Source: Acidobacteria bacterium RIFCSPLOWO2_12_FULL_68_19 (GTDB lineage Bacteria; Acidobacteriota; Vicinamibacteria; Vicinamibacterales; UBA2999). From it: a DNA stretch of 53,448 nt. The DNA is taken from contig MELF01000002.1 in assembly GCA_001767525.1 (NCBI GenBank), forward strand, positions 1-53,448. Direction: 5' to 3'. Positions 42,925 through 50,435 of the stretch are shown one piece after another. A program made the translations under genes and the position numbers. Position 1 is the stretch's first letter. The number at the start of each line of letters is the position of its first letter. Under the pieces are notes generated by a model. That model ran no database searches and was not told the DNA's origin. It was given only the letters and a program-made list of their open reading frames with translations.

Positions 42925-43789
42925 AGCTCACCTCGTTACCGGCTCCCCCCGATCCGACGGTCGCTCCAAGCAGATCTCGAACGCGCACCACCTCGCCGAC
43001 CACCAGCACACCGGCTACCCCGTCCGGCGGCTCGACCGCCGGCAACCGCGCCAGCGGTCCGCTCCACGTCCACTCGCTGGCGGTCGATGCCGCGCAGACG
43101 ACCGCCGCTGGCGTATCGGGCCTCCATCCGGCCGCGACCAGCCGTGCGGACAGCTCCGCCCGGGCCGACAGCCCCATCAGCACCACGAGCGAGGCGCTGT
43201 TCGGCGCCACCGAACGGATGCCGGAGTCGAACGCCTCCAGGGCATGTCCGGAAACGACGAGAAACGAGGACGCGATTCCGCGATGCGTCACCGGAATGCC
43301 CGCCAGCGCGGGAGCCGCGGTGGCCGAGCTGACGCCGGGCACCACCTCGAAGGCGATGCCGGCCATCGCCAGCGCCAGCGCTTCCTCGGCGCCGCGACCG
43401 AAGACGAACGGGTCGCCCCCCTTCAGCCGAACGACGCGCTTGCCCGCCTGGGCGGCGCGAATCATCACCCGGTTGATCGTGTCCTGGCGCACGCTGCGGT
43501 GGCCGGCGCGCTTGCCCACGCAGAAGCACTGAGCCGTGGTCACCGCGCGAAGCGCCCGCACATCGACCAAGGCATCGTAGAGGACGAGGTCGGCTTCTTC
43601 GAGCCGTCGAACGGCGCGCAAGGTCCACAACTCGGGATCGCCCGGCCCGGCGCCGACGAGCGAGACGCGAGCTCCGCGCTCGAGATCCGCGACCCGGGAT
43701 CCGGGATCCGACACGTATGGGGTTCGGTTTCCGGTCCCGCCGGATCCCGGATCCCGCATCCCGCATCCCGGTCTACTTTCGCTTCTCAT
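42908..43789 (-). CDS. cobA: Uroporphyrinogen-III C-methyltransferase (SUMT)
   Basis: The conserved enzyme begins at about residue 38 (RVSLVGAGPGDPELWTLRAVR) and holds the SUMT motifs: ADLVLYDALVD, VRLKGGDPFVFGRGAEE, FEVVPGVSSATAAPALAGIPVTHRG and VVLMGL. It makes precorrin-2, the siroheme precursor. The nominal start is ATG 43789, inside the end of the upstream gene; GTG 43714 is an alternative. Everything before the motif (DPGSGGTGNRT ... SDPGSRVADLERG) is coded by GGATCCC heptamers and is foreign to the family. Confidence 0.88.
   Translation of the reverse strand: MRSESRPGCGMRDPGSGGTGNRTPYVSDPGSRVADLERGARVSLVGAGPGDPELWTLRAVRRLEEADLVLYDALVDVRALRAVTTAQCFCVGKRAGHRSVRQDTINRVMIRAAQAGKRVVRLKGGDPFVFGRGAEEALALAMAGIAFEVVPGVSSATAAPALAGIPVTHRGIASSFLVVSGHALEAFDSGIRSVAPNSASLVVLMGLSARAELSARLVAAGWRPDTPAAVVCAASTASEWTWSGPLARLPAVEPPDGVAGVLVVGEVVRVRDLLGATVGSGGAGNEVSYGRHR
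43689..43769. repeat. GGATCCC-family heptamer arrays in the SUMT 5' end
   Basis: Two arrays, 43689-43711 (CGACCCG, GGATCCG, GGATCCG) and 43741-43769 (CGGATCC, CGGATCC, CGCATCC, CGCATCC), lie around a non-repeated stretch. They fill the space between the previous gene's stop and the SUMT core. Same family as 33053-33087 and 52571-52598. Confidence 0.8.
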
Positions 43790-44327
43790 ACAGTTCGATC
43801 AGCGTCTCCAGCAGCTGCGGCCGGCGCTCCTCCATCGGCACGCGCTCGGCCTTCCAGCGGCGGCGTACCGTGTCGGCCGCCGACAACCACTCGCCGAGGT
43901 CCGCCGGGAGCCACCCTTCGAGCGCCTCGCGCAGCAGGCCCGTCAGGGCCGGCGCGCGCCCGTCGGTGGAGATCGCTACGATCACTCCGTTCCGCCGGAC
44001 GACTCCGCCCAGGTACGCCGTGGCGTGCGCCGGATCGTCCACCGCGTTGACGAAGAGCTGCCGCGCCTCGGCGACCGCGAGCACCTGCCTGTTCACCTCT
44101 GTCGGCGCCGCCGCCACGACCCACCAGGCCCCGTCGAGATCCGCCGGTTCGAAGGGGCGACGCACCACCCTGACGTTCTGCCGAGCGATCTCCGGAACCA
44201 CCTCAGGCGACACGACCGTGACGTCGGCGCCAGCCTCGACGAGCGCATCGAGCTTCGACGCGGCTACAGGTCCGCCGCCGACGACCACCACCCGGCGCGA
44301 CCGGAGGTCCAGAAAGACTGGGAACAT
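43773..44327 (-). CDS. Precorrin-2 dehydrogenase / sirohydrochlorin ferrochelatase (Met8/CysG-N type)
   Basis: A 184-residue NAD-dependent enzyme. It has the Rossmann motif VVVVGGGPVAASKLDAL (13-29), VTVVSPE, WWVVAAAPTEVNRQV and the C-terminal dimerisation part (AISTDGRAPALTGLLREALEGWLP). It oxidises precorrin-2 and inserts iron to make siroheme, supplying the reductase encoded two genes downstream. ATG 44327 comes directly after the U-tract of an intrinsic terminator. No Shine-Dalgarno is adjacent; the nearest GGAG lies about 40 nt upstream, before the hairpin. The gene is the first enzyme of the attenuator-controlled operon. Confidence 0.9.
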   Translation of the reverse strand: MFPVFLDLRSRRVVVVGGGPVAASKLDALVEAGADVTVVSPEVVPEIARQNVRVVRRPFEPADLDGAWWVVAAAPTEVNRQVLAVAEARQLFVNAVDDPAHATAYLGGVVRRNGVIVAISTDGRAPALTGLLREALEGWLPADLGEWLSAADTVRRRWKAERVPMEERRPQLLETLIELYEKRK

Positions 44328-44361
44328 AAAAAAAGCCCGGGATTTTAAGCTCCCGGGCTTT
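44328..44361 (-). terminator. Attenuator terminator hairpin upstream of the siroheme/sulfite reductase operon
   Basis: Minus strand: perfect 11-bp stem AAAGCCCGGGA (44361-44351) / TCCCGGGCTTT (44342-44332), loop GCTTAAAA, then a run of seven T (44334-44328) ending on the ATG at 44327. The placement before the first gene, not after a gene, marks it as conditional. Its 5' arm can instead pair with TCCCGGCGCT (44424-44415) inside the leader frame. Confidence 0.88.
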
Positions 44362-44386
44362 CGGTCTCCTTCGTGCTGTGGGTTGG

Positions 44387-44479
44387 TTACAGGTGACCCG
44401 CACGGCGGAGCGAGAGCGCCGGGACCCTGGCGGTCCCCCTGCAACAACACGCGCACTCACACCCGCAGAGATGCAACAC
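44387..44479 (-). CDS. Cysteine-rich leader peptide (30 codons), putative attenuator
   Basis: GTG 44479 opens MLHLCGCECACCCRGT, then ARVPALSLRRAGHL and TAA at 44387. Six of the nine residues 5-13 are Cys (codons TGC, TGT, TGC, TGT, TGT, TGC). The GTG falls about 10 nt after a -10 box, so the transcript would be leaderless or have a ~3-nt leader. Downstream, GGGACC/GGTCCC (44437-44432 with 44426-44421) can form a first hairpin just after the Cys codons. The overlapping TCCCGGCGCT can act as anti-terminator. This is the classical logic of amino-acid attenuation; leaderless polycysteine leaders with similar roles are known in mycobacteria. Confidence 0.75.
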   Translation of the reverse strand: MLHLCGCECACCCRGTARVPALSLRRAGHL

Positions 44480-44489
44480 GATGCGCGGA

Positions 44490-44519
44490 ATTTTACACGG
44501 AACAGGCGCAGGGGGGCAA
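44490..44519 (-). promoter_or_regulatory. Promoter of the Cys leader and siroheme/sulfite reductase operon
   Basis: Minus strand: -35 TTGCCC (44519-44514), 18-nt spacer, -10 TAAAAT (44495-44490). Expected start near A44482, three bases before the GTG of the leader peptide. The gap from here to the thrC stop (44520-44605) is C/G-rich and shows no clear terminator. Confidence 0.7.
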
Positions 44520-44605
44520 GGGAGATCTGGGGGCAAGATAGCGGTCTAGACCCCTACCGGGGCAAGGAAACAGCGAAGGGCGATACCCCTCCTGTCCCCT
44601 CACTC

Positions 44606-45868
44606 TCACCCCCTCCCCCCTGCGGTGACTGCCTGCTGGGCGGCCTGCGCCCCGAGCGCCCGCTCGAAGTCGGCGATCCCGCGTCCGATCCGGGTGGGAG
44701 CCGCAACGCGGTCGAACATCACGTCGGCGGTCTTGTACCCGTTGCCGGTGATGCAGATGACCACCGAATCGTTCGGCTTGATCACCCCGCGCCGCACGAG
44801 GGTGCGAGTGACGGCAAGCGTCGTCCCGCCTGCCGGCTCCGTGAAGATGCCCTCGGTCCGCGCGAGCAACTGCACTGCGTCCAGAATCTCGTCGTCGGTG
44901 GCCATGGCGCCGGTGGCGCCGGTCTCCTTGACGACGCGCACCACCTGAAACCCGTCGGCGGGATTGCCAATCGCCAGCGACTTGGCGATCGTGTCGGGCT
45001 TGACCGGGTCCGGGAATTCGAGTCCGTCCTCGAGCGCCTTGATGACGGGGGCCGACCCGGCCGGCTGCGCCGCGTGAATCTTCGGCAGCGTGCCGCTCAC
45101 CAGTCCGACATCGCGCAGCTCACGGAACGCCTTGTGGATCCGCGGCAGCAGCGTCCCGCCCGCAACCGGCGAAACGACGTGGTCCGGGAAGCGCCATCCG
45201 AGCTGCTCGGCAATCTCGAAGCCCATCGTCTTGGCGCCCTCGGCGTAGTAGGCGCGCAGGTTGATGTTGGCGAATCCCCATCCGTAGCGATCCACGATCT
45301 GCGTGCACAGCCGGTTCACGTCGTCGTAGTTGCCCTCGACGGCTACGACGTGGGGCTCGTAGATCGCCGCGCCAAGCACCTTGGCCGGCTCCAGATCGTG
45401 GGGAATGAAGACGTAGCACGCCAGGCCGAGACGCGCGGCGTGGGCGGCGACGCTGCCCGCCAGATTGCCGGTCGAGGCGCAGCCGAAGACCTGGAACCCG
45501 AGCTCCACGGCGCGCGAGGCCGCGACCGACACGACGCGGTCCTTGTACGAGAACGTCGGATGGTTGACCGAGTCGTCCTTGAGGTACAGCTCGGACAACC
45601 CCAGCTCCCTGGCCAGCCGCGTGGCACGCACGAGCGGCGTGAACCCGGAGTGAAAACCGGTGCGGGGCTCCTCGACGGGGAGCAGTTCGAGATAGCGCCA
45701 GAGCGAGCGCGGCCGCGATTCGATCACGCTGCGGCTGATGACGCCGCGGATGGCCGCGTAGTCGTACGACACTTCGAGCGGACCGAGGCACTCGGTGCAG
45801 ACCCACGAGGGTCCGGCCGGATACGTCGCGCCGCAGAGATGGCACGTCAATCCCGCGACGAATCTCAT
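44606..45868 (-). CDS. thrC: Threonine synthase
   Basis: A 420-residue PLP enzyme that turns O-phosphohomoserine into threonine. It has an N-terminal zinc ribbon (Cys9, Cys12, Cys24, Cys27), PLP lysine Lys109 in FSYKDRV, the phosphate-binding ASTGNLAGS loop and the TGNGYKTADV end. This is the shorter, archaeal/plant-like threonine synthase class, which in plants is SAM-activated. It is last in hom-thrB-thrC; the ATG overlaps the thrB stop by 4 nt. Confidence 0.93.
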   Translation of the reverse strand: MRFVAGLTCHLCGATYPAGPSWVCTECLGPLEVSYDYAAIRGVISRSVIESRPRSLWRYLELLPVEEPRTGFHSGFTPLVRATRLARELGLSELYLKDDSVNHPTFSYKDRVVSVAASRAVELGFQVFGCASTGNLAGSVAAHAARLGLACYVFIPHDLEPAKVLGAAIYEPHVVAVEGNYDDVNRLCTQIVDRYGWGFANINLRAYYAEGAKTMGFEIAEQLGWRFPDHVVSPVAGGTLLPRIHKAFRELRDVGLVSGTLPKIHAAQPAGSAPVIKALEDGLEFPDPVKPDTIAKSLAIGNPADGFQVVRVVKETGATGAMATDDEILDAVQLLARTEGIFTEPAGGTTLAVTRTLVRRGVIKPNDSVVICITGNGYKTADVMFDRVAAPTRIGRGIADFERALGAQAAQQAVTAGGRG

Positions 45869-46839
45869 ATGGTCTTCCCCCAGGCCCCTCGACCCGGCGC
45901 GGGACCGGCAGCCGCGACCTTCTCGCGCACCGAGTCGACGCCCTGATGCACGCCGAGCGTGCGAACCGTCACGGCACAGCCGGCGCGGTCGTAGACCGAC
46001 TTCACGAGCTGCTCGAGACGGGTGAAATCGCGGCGCGCGATGAGTGCCACCGACGGCCCGGCGCCCGACAGGAACGCTCCGAGGATCTCCGGGTCTTCGA
46101 GCGCCAGCACCGACGCCAGCTGGGGTACGAGCGCGCTCCGCGCCGACTGGTGCAGACGGTCCTGGACGGCCTCGCGCAGGCGACCGTAGTCACGGGCCTC
46201 CAGCGCATGCACGAGCGACAGCACCCGCTGGATGTTGAACACCGCGTCTGGTCGCGGCACCGCCTCGGGAAGCGCCGCGCGCGCTGTCGCCGTGGCGAGA
46301 CCGGCGGCAGGCGTCGCGACGACGAGCCGCAATTCCTCCGGCCACCGCCATCCCAGCGCCACCGGGTCCCGCCCCTCGCGTTCGACGACCGACGTCAGGC
46401 CTCCGTGAAGCGCCGCAGCGGCATTGTCGGCGTGTCCCTCGAGCGACGCGGCCACCGCCAGCAGGACGCCCTCCGGCACGCCGGGACCTTCGGCGACACC
46501 TTCGAAGACCCGAAGCCCCGCGACGGCGGCGGCGGCACTGCTCCCGAGGCCGGCGGCCATCGGAATGTCGCTTTCGACCTCCACCGACACCGACGGCGCC
46601 TTCCGGCCGGTCCGGCGCGCGAGCGCCTCGAACGCCCGCTCGACGGCGTTTCGTCCCCTCACGGCCGGCGTGCTCCGAACGACGGTGAGCATCGTCCGGC
46701 CGTCCTCACGCACGTCCACGATGCGGACGCGCAGGAAGAGCTGCACGGCCACCGCCAGGGTGTCGAAGCCACCGCCAAGGTTGGCCACCGACGCCGGCAC
46801 GACCACGTCCGGGAACTCGCCGCTGTCCTTAAGTAACAC
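45865..46839 (-). CDS. thrB: Homoserine kinase
   Basis: A 324-residue GHMP-family kinase. The ATP loop is DIPMAAGLGSSAAAAVAG (about 91-108); the N-terminal VVVPASVANLGGGFDTLAVAV and the C-terminal GAFLSGAGPSVALIA are typical. It phosphorylates homoserine. The start GTG 46839 lies 15 nt after the homoserine dehydrogenase stop. Confidence 0.92.
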   Translation of the reverse strand: MLLKDSGEFPDVVVPASVANLGGGFDTLAVAVQLFLRVRIVDVREDGRTMLTVVRSTPAVRGRNAVERAFEALARRTGRKAPSVSVEVESDIPMAAGLGSSAAAAVAGLRVFEGVAEGPGVPEGVLLAVAASLEGHADNAAAALHGGLTSVVEREGRDPVALGWRWPEELRLVVATPAAGLATATARAALPEAVPRPDAVFNIQRVLSLVHALEARDYGRLREAVQDRLHQSARSALVPQLASVLALEDPEILGAFLSGAGPSVALIARRDFTRLEQLVKSVYDRAGCAVTVRTLGVHQGVDSVREKVAAAGPAPGRGAWGKTI

Positions 46840-46854
46840 GAACTACTGAAGATA

Positions 46855-48165
46855 TCACGGCCGCTCCCGGTCGCCCAACAGCATGGGCAGCGCCAAGGGA
46901 CTCTCGGCGTGAACGTCCGATTTCGCAATCTCGTCGAGCGCCGCCCTGAGGGATGCCGCCTCGCACGCCTCCACGGTGATGACGAACGGGAGCGCGTCCT
47001 TCGGATAGCCCGGTTCCTGGAGGACGGCGTCGAGGTTGATCCGCTGCCGCGCCAGCGATGCCGCGATGGAGGCGAGGATGCCCGGACGGTCCCGTACGAC
47101 GAACCGCAGGTAGTACGGACGCGCGGGCGGAGGCGCGACACGCGCCGACGGCCACTCCTCCCCACGCTCGTGCGTCCTTTGGGTAAGCGACAGCAGGTCG
47201 GACACGACTGCCACGGCGGTCGCCGGACCGCCCGCACCGGCGCCGCTGAAACTGTTCTCTCCCCCGTAGTGTCCGGCGATGGTCACCACGTTGTTCGCGT
47301 CCGCGTTGAGGCCGAAATGCGACCCGCACAACACGAGGGCGGGGCCGACGAACGCATGAAAGCCTTCGCTCGCCGCGAGATCCTCGACCGGTACGCCTGC
47401 GCGTTGGTGTGGCTTTTCCACCATCGCGATCTGCCGGATCGTGCAGCCGAGCCGCTGCGCGTACCGGAAGTCGGCGCTCGAGACCGGCCGGATCGACTGC
47501 CGCGGAATGTCCGACAGGCGCAGGTGGCGCCGGAACGCAATGCCCGCCAGGACCACGAGCTTCGCCGCCGCATCATCGCCGTCGACGTCGGCGCTCGGGT
47601 CGGCTTCCGCATAGCCCAGCTTTCGCGCCTCGTCGAGCACCAGGCTCATCGGCTCGCCGCTGTCGGCCATCCGGCTCAGGACGTAGTTCGACGTGCCGTT
47701 GAGGATTCCGGCGACGCGCGTCAGGCGGTCGCCCGCCAGCCCTTCGCGCACGCCGTGGATGAGCGGGACACCGCCAGCCACTGCCGCCTCGAAGCGGAGC
47801 TGGACGCCGTTGGTGGCCGCCAGGTGCAGCAGCTCCGGCGCGTGCGCCGCAAGCAGCATCTTGTTGGCGGTGACAACGGAGACCCCCTGCGTCAAGGCTC
47901 GACGCACCCAGGAACCTGCGGGCTCGACGCCGCCGACGACCTCGACGACGGCGTCGGGCTGTGCCGCGAACAGCTCATCGATGCTGTCGGTCCATCCGAC
48001 CGAGGCCGGCACCCAGCTCGCGCGCTTTCGCGCCACGTCGCGGTTGAAGATGTGCGTGAGCTGGACGTGAACGCCGAGTTCGGGCCGTTCGACCAGGATG
48101 CGGGCGACCGAGCTCCCCACGGTGCCGAACCCGAGGAGCGCCACGCGCAGCGGTTTTCTGTTCAT
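46855..48165 (-). CDS. hom: Homoserine dehydrogenase with C-terminal ACT domain
   Basis: A 436-residue protein. NAD(P) motif VALLGFGTVGSSVARIL near 8-24; catalytic region with GILNGTSNYVLSRM and LGYAEADPSADVDGDDAAAKL; a C-terminal ACT domain (YYLRFVVRDRPGILASIAASLA) that in relatives gives threonine feedback. It reduces aspartate semialdehyde to homoserine. ATG 48165 (MNRKPLRVALLGFG) is preferred over ATG 48189. It heads hom-thrB-thrC and is divergent from aguB with a 58-nt gap. Confidence 0.94.
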   Translation of the reverse strand: MNRKPLRVALLGFGTVGSSVARILVERPELGVHVQLTHIFNRDVARKRASWVPASVGWTDSIDELFAAQPDAVVEVVGGVEPAGSWVRRALTQGVSVVTANKMLLAAHAPELLHLAATNGVQLRFEAAVAGGVPLIHGVREGLAGDRLTRVAGILNGTSNYVLSRMADSGEPMSLVLDEARKLGYAEADPSADVDGDDAAAKLVVLAGIAFRRHLRLSDIPRQSIRPVSSADFRYAQRLGCTIRQIAMVEKPHQRAGVPVEDLAASEGFHAFVGPALVLCGSHFGLNADANNVVTIAGHYGGENSFSGAGAGGPATAVAVVSDLLSLTQRTHERGEEWPSARVAPPPARPYYLRFVVRDRPGILASIAASLARQRINLDAVLQEPGYPKDALPFVITVEACEAASLRAALDEIAKSDVHAESPLALPMLLGDRERP

Positions 48166-48223
48166 CAGACGATTCAGCAAGGCTAGCATAGGTGGCCGGA
48201 GGCCTCGAGCCCCGGACCGACGC

Positions 48224-49141
48224 ATGTTCACCATCGGCATCATCCAGGACCACGCCGGCGCCGACGTGCCGGGCAACCTCGCGCGCGCCGAACGGCTCGT
48301 GCGCGATGCCGCGCGCCGGGGGGCGCAGATCGTCTGCCTGAAGGAGCTGTTCAACACGCCGTACTTCTGCAAGTCGCAGGCGTCCGAGCGTTTCGACCTG
48401 GCGGAGCCGATCCCCGGGCCGACGACCGAACGGATGCAGCAAGTCGCGCGGGAGCTCGCCGTCGTGCTCATCGTGCCGATCTTCGAACGCCAGGCGGCGG
48501 GCATCTACCGGAATTCAGCCGCGGTGATCGACGCCGACGGCACCCTCCTCGGCGTCTACCGGAAGATGCACATTCCAGACGACCCGCTCTTCTACGAGAA
48601 GTACTACTTCACCCCCGGTGACGGCCACGTCGACGACCACGGCGAGCAGCCGGGTGATGCCGCCGGTTTCAAGGTGTGGAAGACCCGCTACGCGACGTTC
48701 GGCGTCTTGATCTGCTGGGACCAGTGGTATCCCGAGGCGGCGCGGATTACGGCGCTCATGGGCGCGCAGGTGCTGTTCTATCCGACCGCGATCGGCTGGC
48801 ATCCGGCGGAGAAGGACGAGTGGGGGCAGGCGCAGGTCGACGCGTGGCGCACGATGCAACGCGCCCACGCCATTGCCAACGGGGTCTACGTCGCCTCGCC
48901 GAATCGCGTCGGCCACGAGGACGAGCCGGGAACGAAGGGGGTCACGTTCTTCGGTCGTTCGTTCGTCGCCGACCCGTTCGGGCGCTACGTCGCCGAGGCG
49001 GGCGAGGGCGAAGAGATCCTCGTCGCCCGGTGCGACCCGGGACTCATCGAGAGCGTGCGCCGCAACTGGCCGTTTCTGCGCGACCGGCGCGTCGACGCGT
49101 ACGGACCGATCCTGAAGCGATACATTGGCGAAGGCGGGTGA
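48224..49141 (+). CDS. aguB: N-carbamoylputrescine amidase
   Basis: A 305-residue nitrilase-family enzyme with catalytic triad Glu41 (CLKELFNTPYF), Lys114 (YRKMHIPDD) and Cys164 (LICWDQWYPE). The sequence FYEKYYFTPGD and the overall length are typical of AguB, which hydrolyses N-carbamoylputrescine to putrescine, CO2 and ammonia. ATG 48224 is the first Met of the conserved domain. aguA follows 93 nt downstream on the same strand, so the pair gives the two-step agmatine route to putrescine. Confidence 0.92.
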   Translation: MFTIGIIQDHAGADVPGNLARAERLVRDAARRGAQIVCLKELFNTPYFCKSQASERFDLAEPIPGPTTERMQQVARELAVVLIVPIFERQAAGIYRNSAAVIDADGTLLGVYRKMHIPDDPLFYEKYYFTPGDGHVDDHGEQPGDAAGFKVWKTRYATFGVLICWDQWYPEAARITALMGAQVLFYPTAIGWHPAEKDEWGQAQVDAWRTMQRAHAIANGVYVASPNRVGHEDEPGTKGVTFFGRSFVADPFGRYVAEAGEGEEILVARCDPGLIESVRRNWPFLRDRRVDAYGPILKRYIGEGG

Positions 49142-49143
49142 CA

Positions 49144-49244
49144 TGTCGTTCACGCTTCTGGGTTCTACGTTCTCGGTTCGTGTTCAGGTTCGGTGCTGCC
49201 CAGAACACGAACCACGAACCGAGAAGGTAGAAGCGTGAACGACA
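49144..49244. repeat. Long inverted repeat between aguB and aguA
   Basis: A 16-nt perfect outer arm TGTCGTTCACGCTTCT (49144-49159) pairs with 49229-49244. An inner arm TTCTCGGTTCGTG is also repeated inverted. The left half matches the repeat at 21911-21965. The GTG start of aguA (49235) lies inside the right outer arm. Confidence 0.8.
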
Positions 49245-50308
49245 GACACCCTGCTCGGTACCGCATGCCTGCCGAGTGGGAGCCGCATCGCGCGACCTGG
49301 GTCGCCTGGCCGCATCACGAACCCGACTGGCCCGGCAAGCTCGCGGCGATTCCATGGGTGTACGCGGAGATCGTGCGCGTGCTCGCCGACCACGAGAGGG
49401 TCGAAATCCTCTGCCAGAACAGCGGAGTGGTCGAGAGCGCGCGTGTGGCGCTCGAGGCGCACGGCGTGCGGCGCGACCGCATCACGCTGCATCAGGTGCG
49501 GACCGACCGCGTCTGGCTGCGCGACTCGGCGCCCACCGGCGTCATCGACGCGGCCGGAGATGTGGTGCTCCTGGACTGGGCGTTCAACGGCTGGGCCAAG
49601 TACGCCAACTGGGAGCAGGATGTGCGGGTCGGCGCAGCGCTGGCGCGGCTGACGATGCTCGGGCGCATCGAGCCGACGCGCCCGGATACTGGAGCGCGGA
49701 TCGTCCTCGAGGGCGGCGGCATCGACGTCAACGGCGCGGGACTGCTGCTCGTCACCGAGGAATGGCTGCTGAGCGACGTGCAGGTGCGAAACCCGGGGCT
49801 CGGCCGCGAGCAGTACGAACGCATCTTCGAGGAGTGGCTCGGCGCCCGCCGGACGATCTGGCTCGGCGAGGGATGCGTCGGCGACGACACGCACGGCCAC
49901 GTCGACGATGTCGCGCGGTTCGTCGCTCCGCATACCATCGTCGTCGCCGTCGAAGACGATCCAGCCGACCAGAACCATACGCGCTCGGCCGATAATGTCG
50001 GTCGCCTCGAGGCGGCCGCCCGCAGTCCCGACATCGGACCGCTCCGGATCGTTCCGCTGCCATTTCCGCGGCCGGTCATCATGGACGGGGTGCGGCTGCC
50101 GGCCAGCTACATGAACTTCTACATCGCGAACGGCGTGGTCCTGGTACCGACATTCAACGACCCCAACGACCGAATCGCGCTCAACACCCTGGCCGGCGTG
50201 CTGCCGGACCGGCGTGTGGTTGGCATTCACGCCGTGGATCTGGTGTGGGGGCTCGGCACGATTCACTGCCTCACGCAGCAGGAGCCTGCGCCGGCAACGG
50301 TGCGATAG
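49235..50308 (+). CDS. aguA: Agmatine deiminase
   Basis: A 357-residue peptidylarginine-deiminase-family enzyme with family blocks RMPAEWEPHRATWVAWPHHEPDW, RTDRVWLRDSAPTGV, LEGGGIDVNG, GHVDDVARFVA and the nucleophile Cys345 in GTIHCLTQQEPA. It converts agmatine into N-carbamoylputrescine. GTG 49235 gives a canonical N terminus (MNDRHPARYRMPAEW). The last three residues (TVR) and the TAG come from the first unit of the octamer repeat. Confidence 0.93.
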   Translation: MNDRHPARYRMPAEWEPHRATWVAWPHHEPDWPGKLAAIPWVYAEIVRVLADHERVEILCQNSGVVESARVALEAHGVRRDRITLHQVRTDRVWLRDSAPTGVIDAAGDVVLLDWAFNGWAKYANWEQDVRVGAALARLTMLGRIEPTRPDTGARIVLEGGGIDVNGAGLLLVTEEWLLSDVQVRNPGLGREQYERIFEEWLGARRTIWLGEGCVGDDTHGHVDDVARFVAPHTIVVAVEDDPADQNHTRSADNVGRLEAAARSPDIGPLRIVPLPFPRPVIMDGVRLPASYMNFYIANGVVLVPTFNDPNDRIALNTLAGVLPDRRVVGIHAVDLVWGLGTIHCLTQQEPAPATVR

Positions 50309-50428
50309 TGCGACGGTGCGAGGGTGCGACGGTGCGTCCGACGGTGCGAGGGTGCGATGGTGCCGGGGTGCGAGGGTGCGATGGTGCCGGGGTGCGAGGG
50401 TGCGATGGTGCCGGGGTGCGATGCTTCG
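50298..50428. repeat. Octamer tandem repeat (GTGCGACG / GTGCGAGG / GTGCCGGG)
   Basis: About sixteen 8-nt units with a higher-order 24-nt period near the end (GTGCGAGG, GTGCGATG, GTGCCGGG repeated three times). It fills the gap between the aguA end and the TonB-receptor stop. No terminator is seen in it. Confidence 0.88.
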
Positions 50429-50435
50429 ACGTGCG

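Noticed and set aside
41137-43332. A 731-codon open frame on the plus strand
   Set aside because: It lies antisense to the sulfite reductase and SUMT genes and has biased Arg/His composition and no domain.
50298-50428. CRISPR array
   Set aside because: The unit is 8 nt with no unique spacers and no cas genes; it is a simple tandem repeat.
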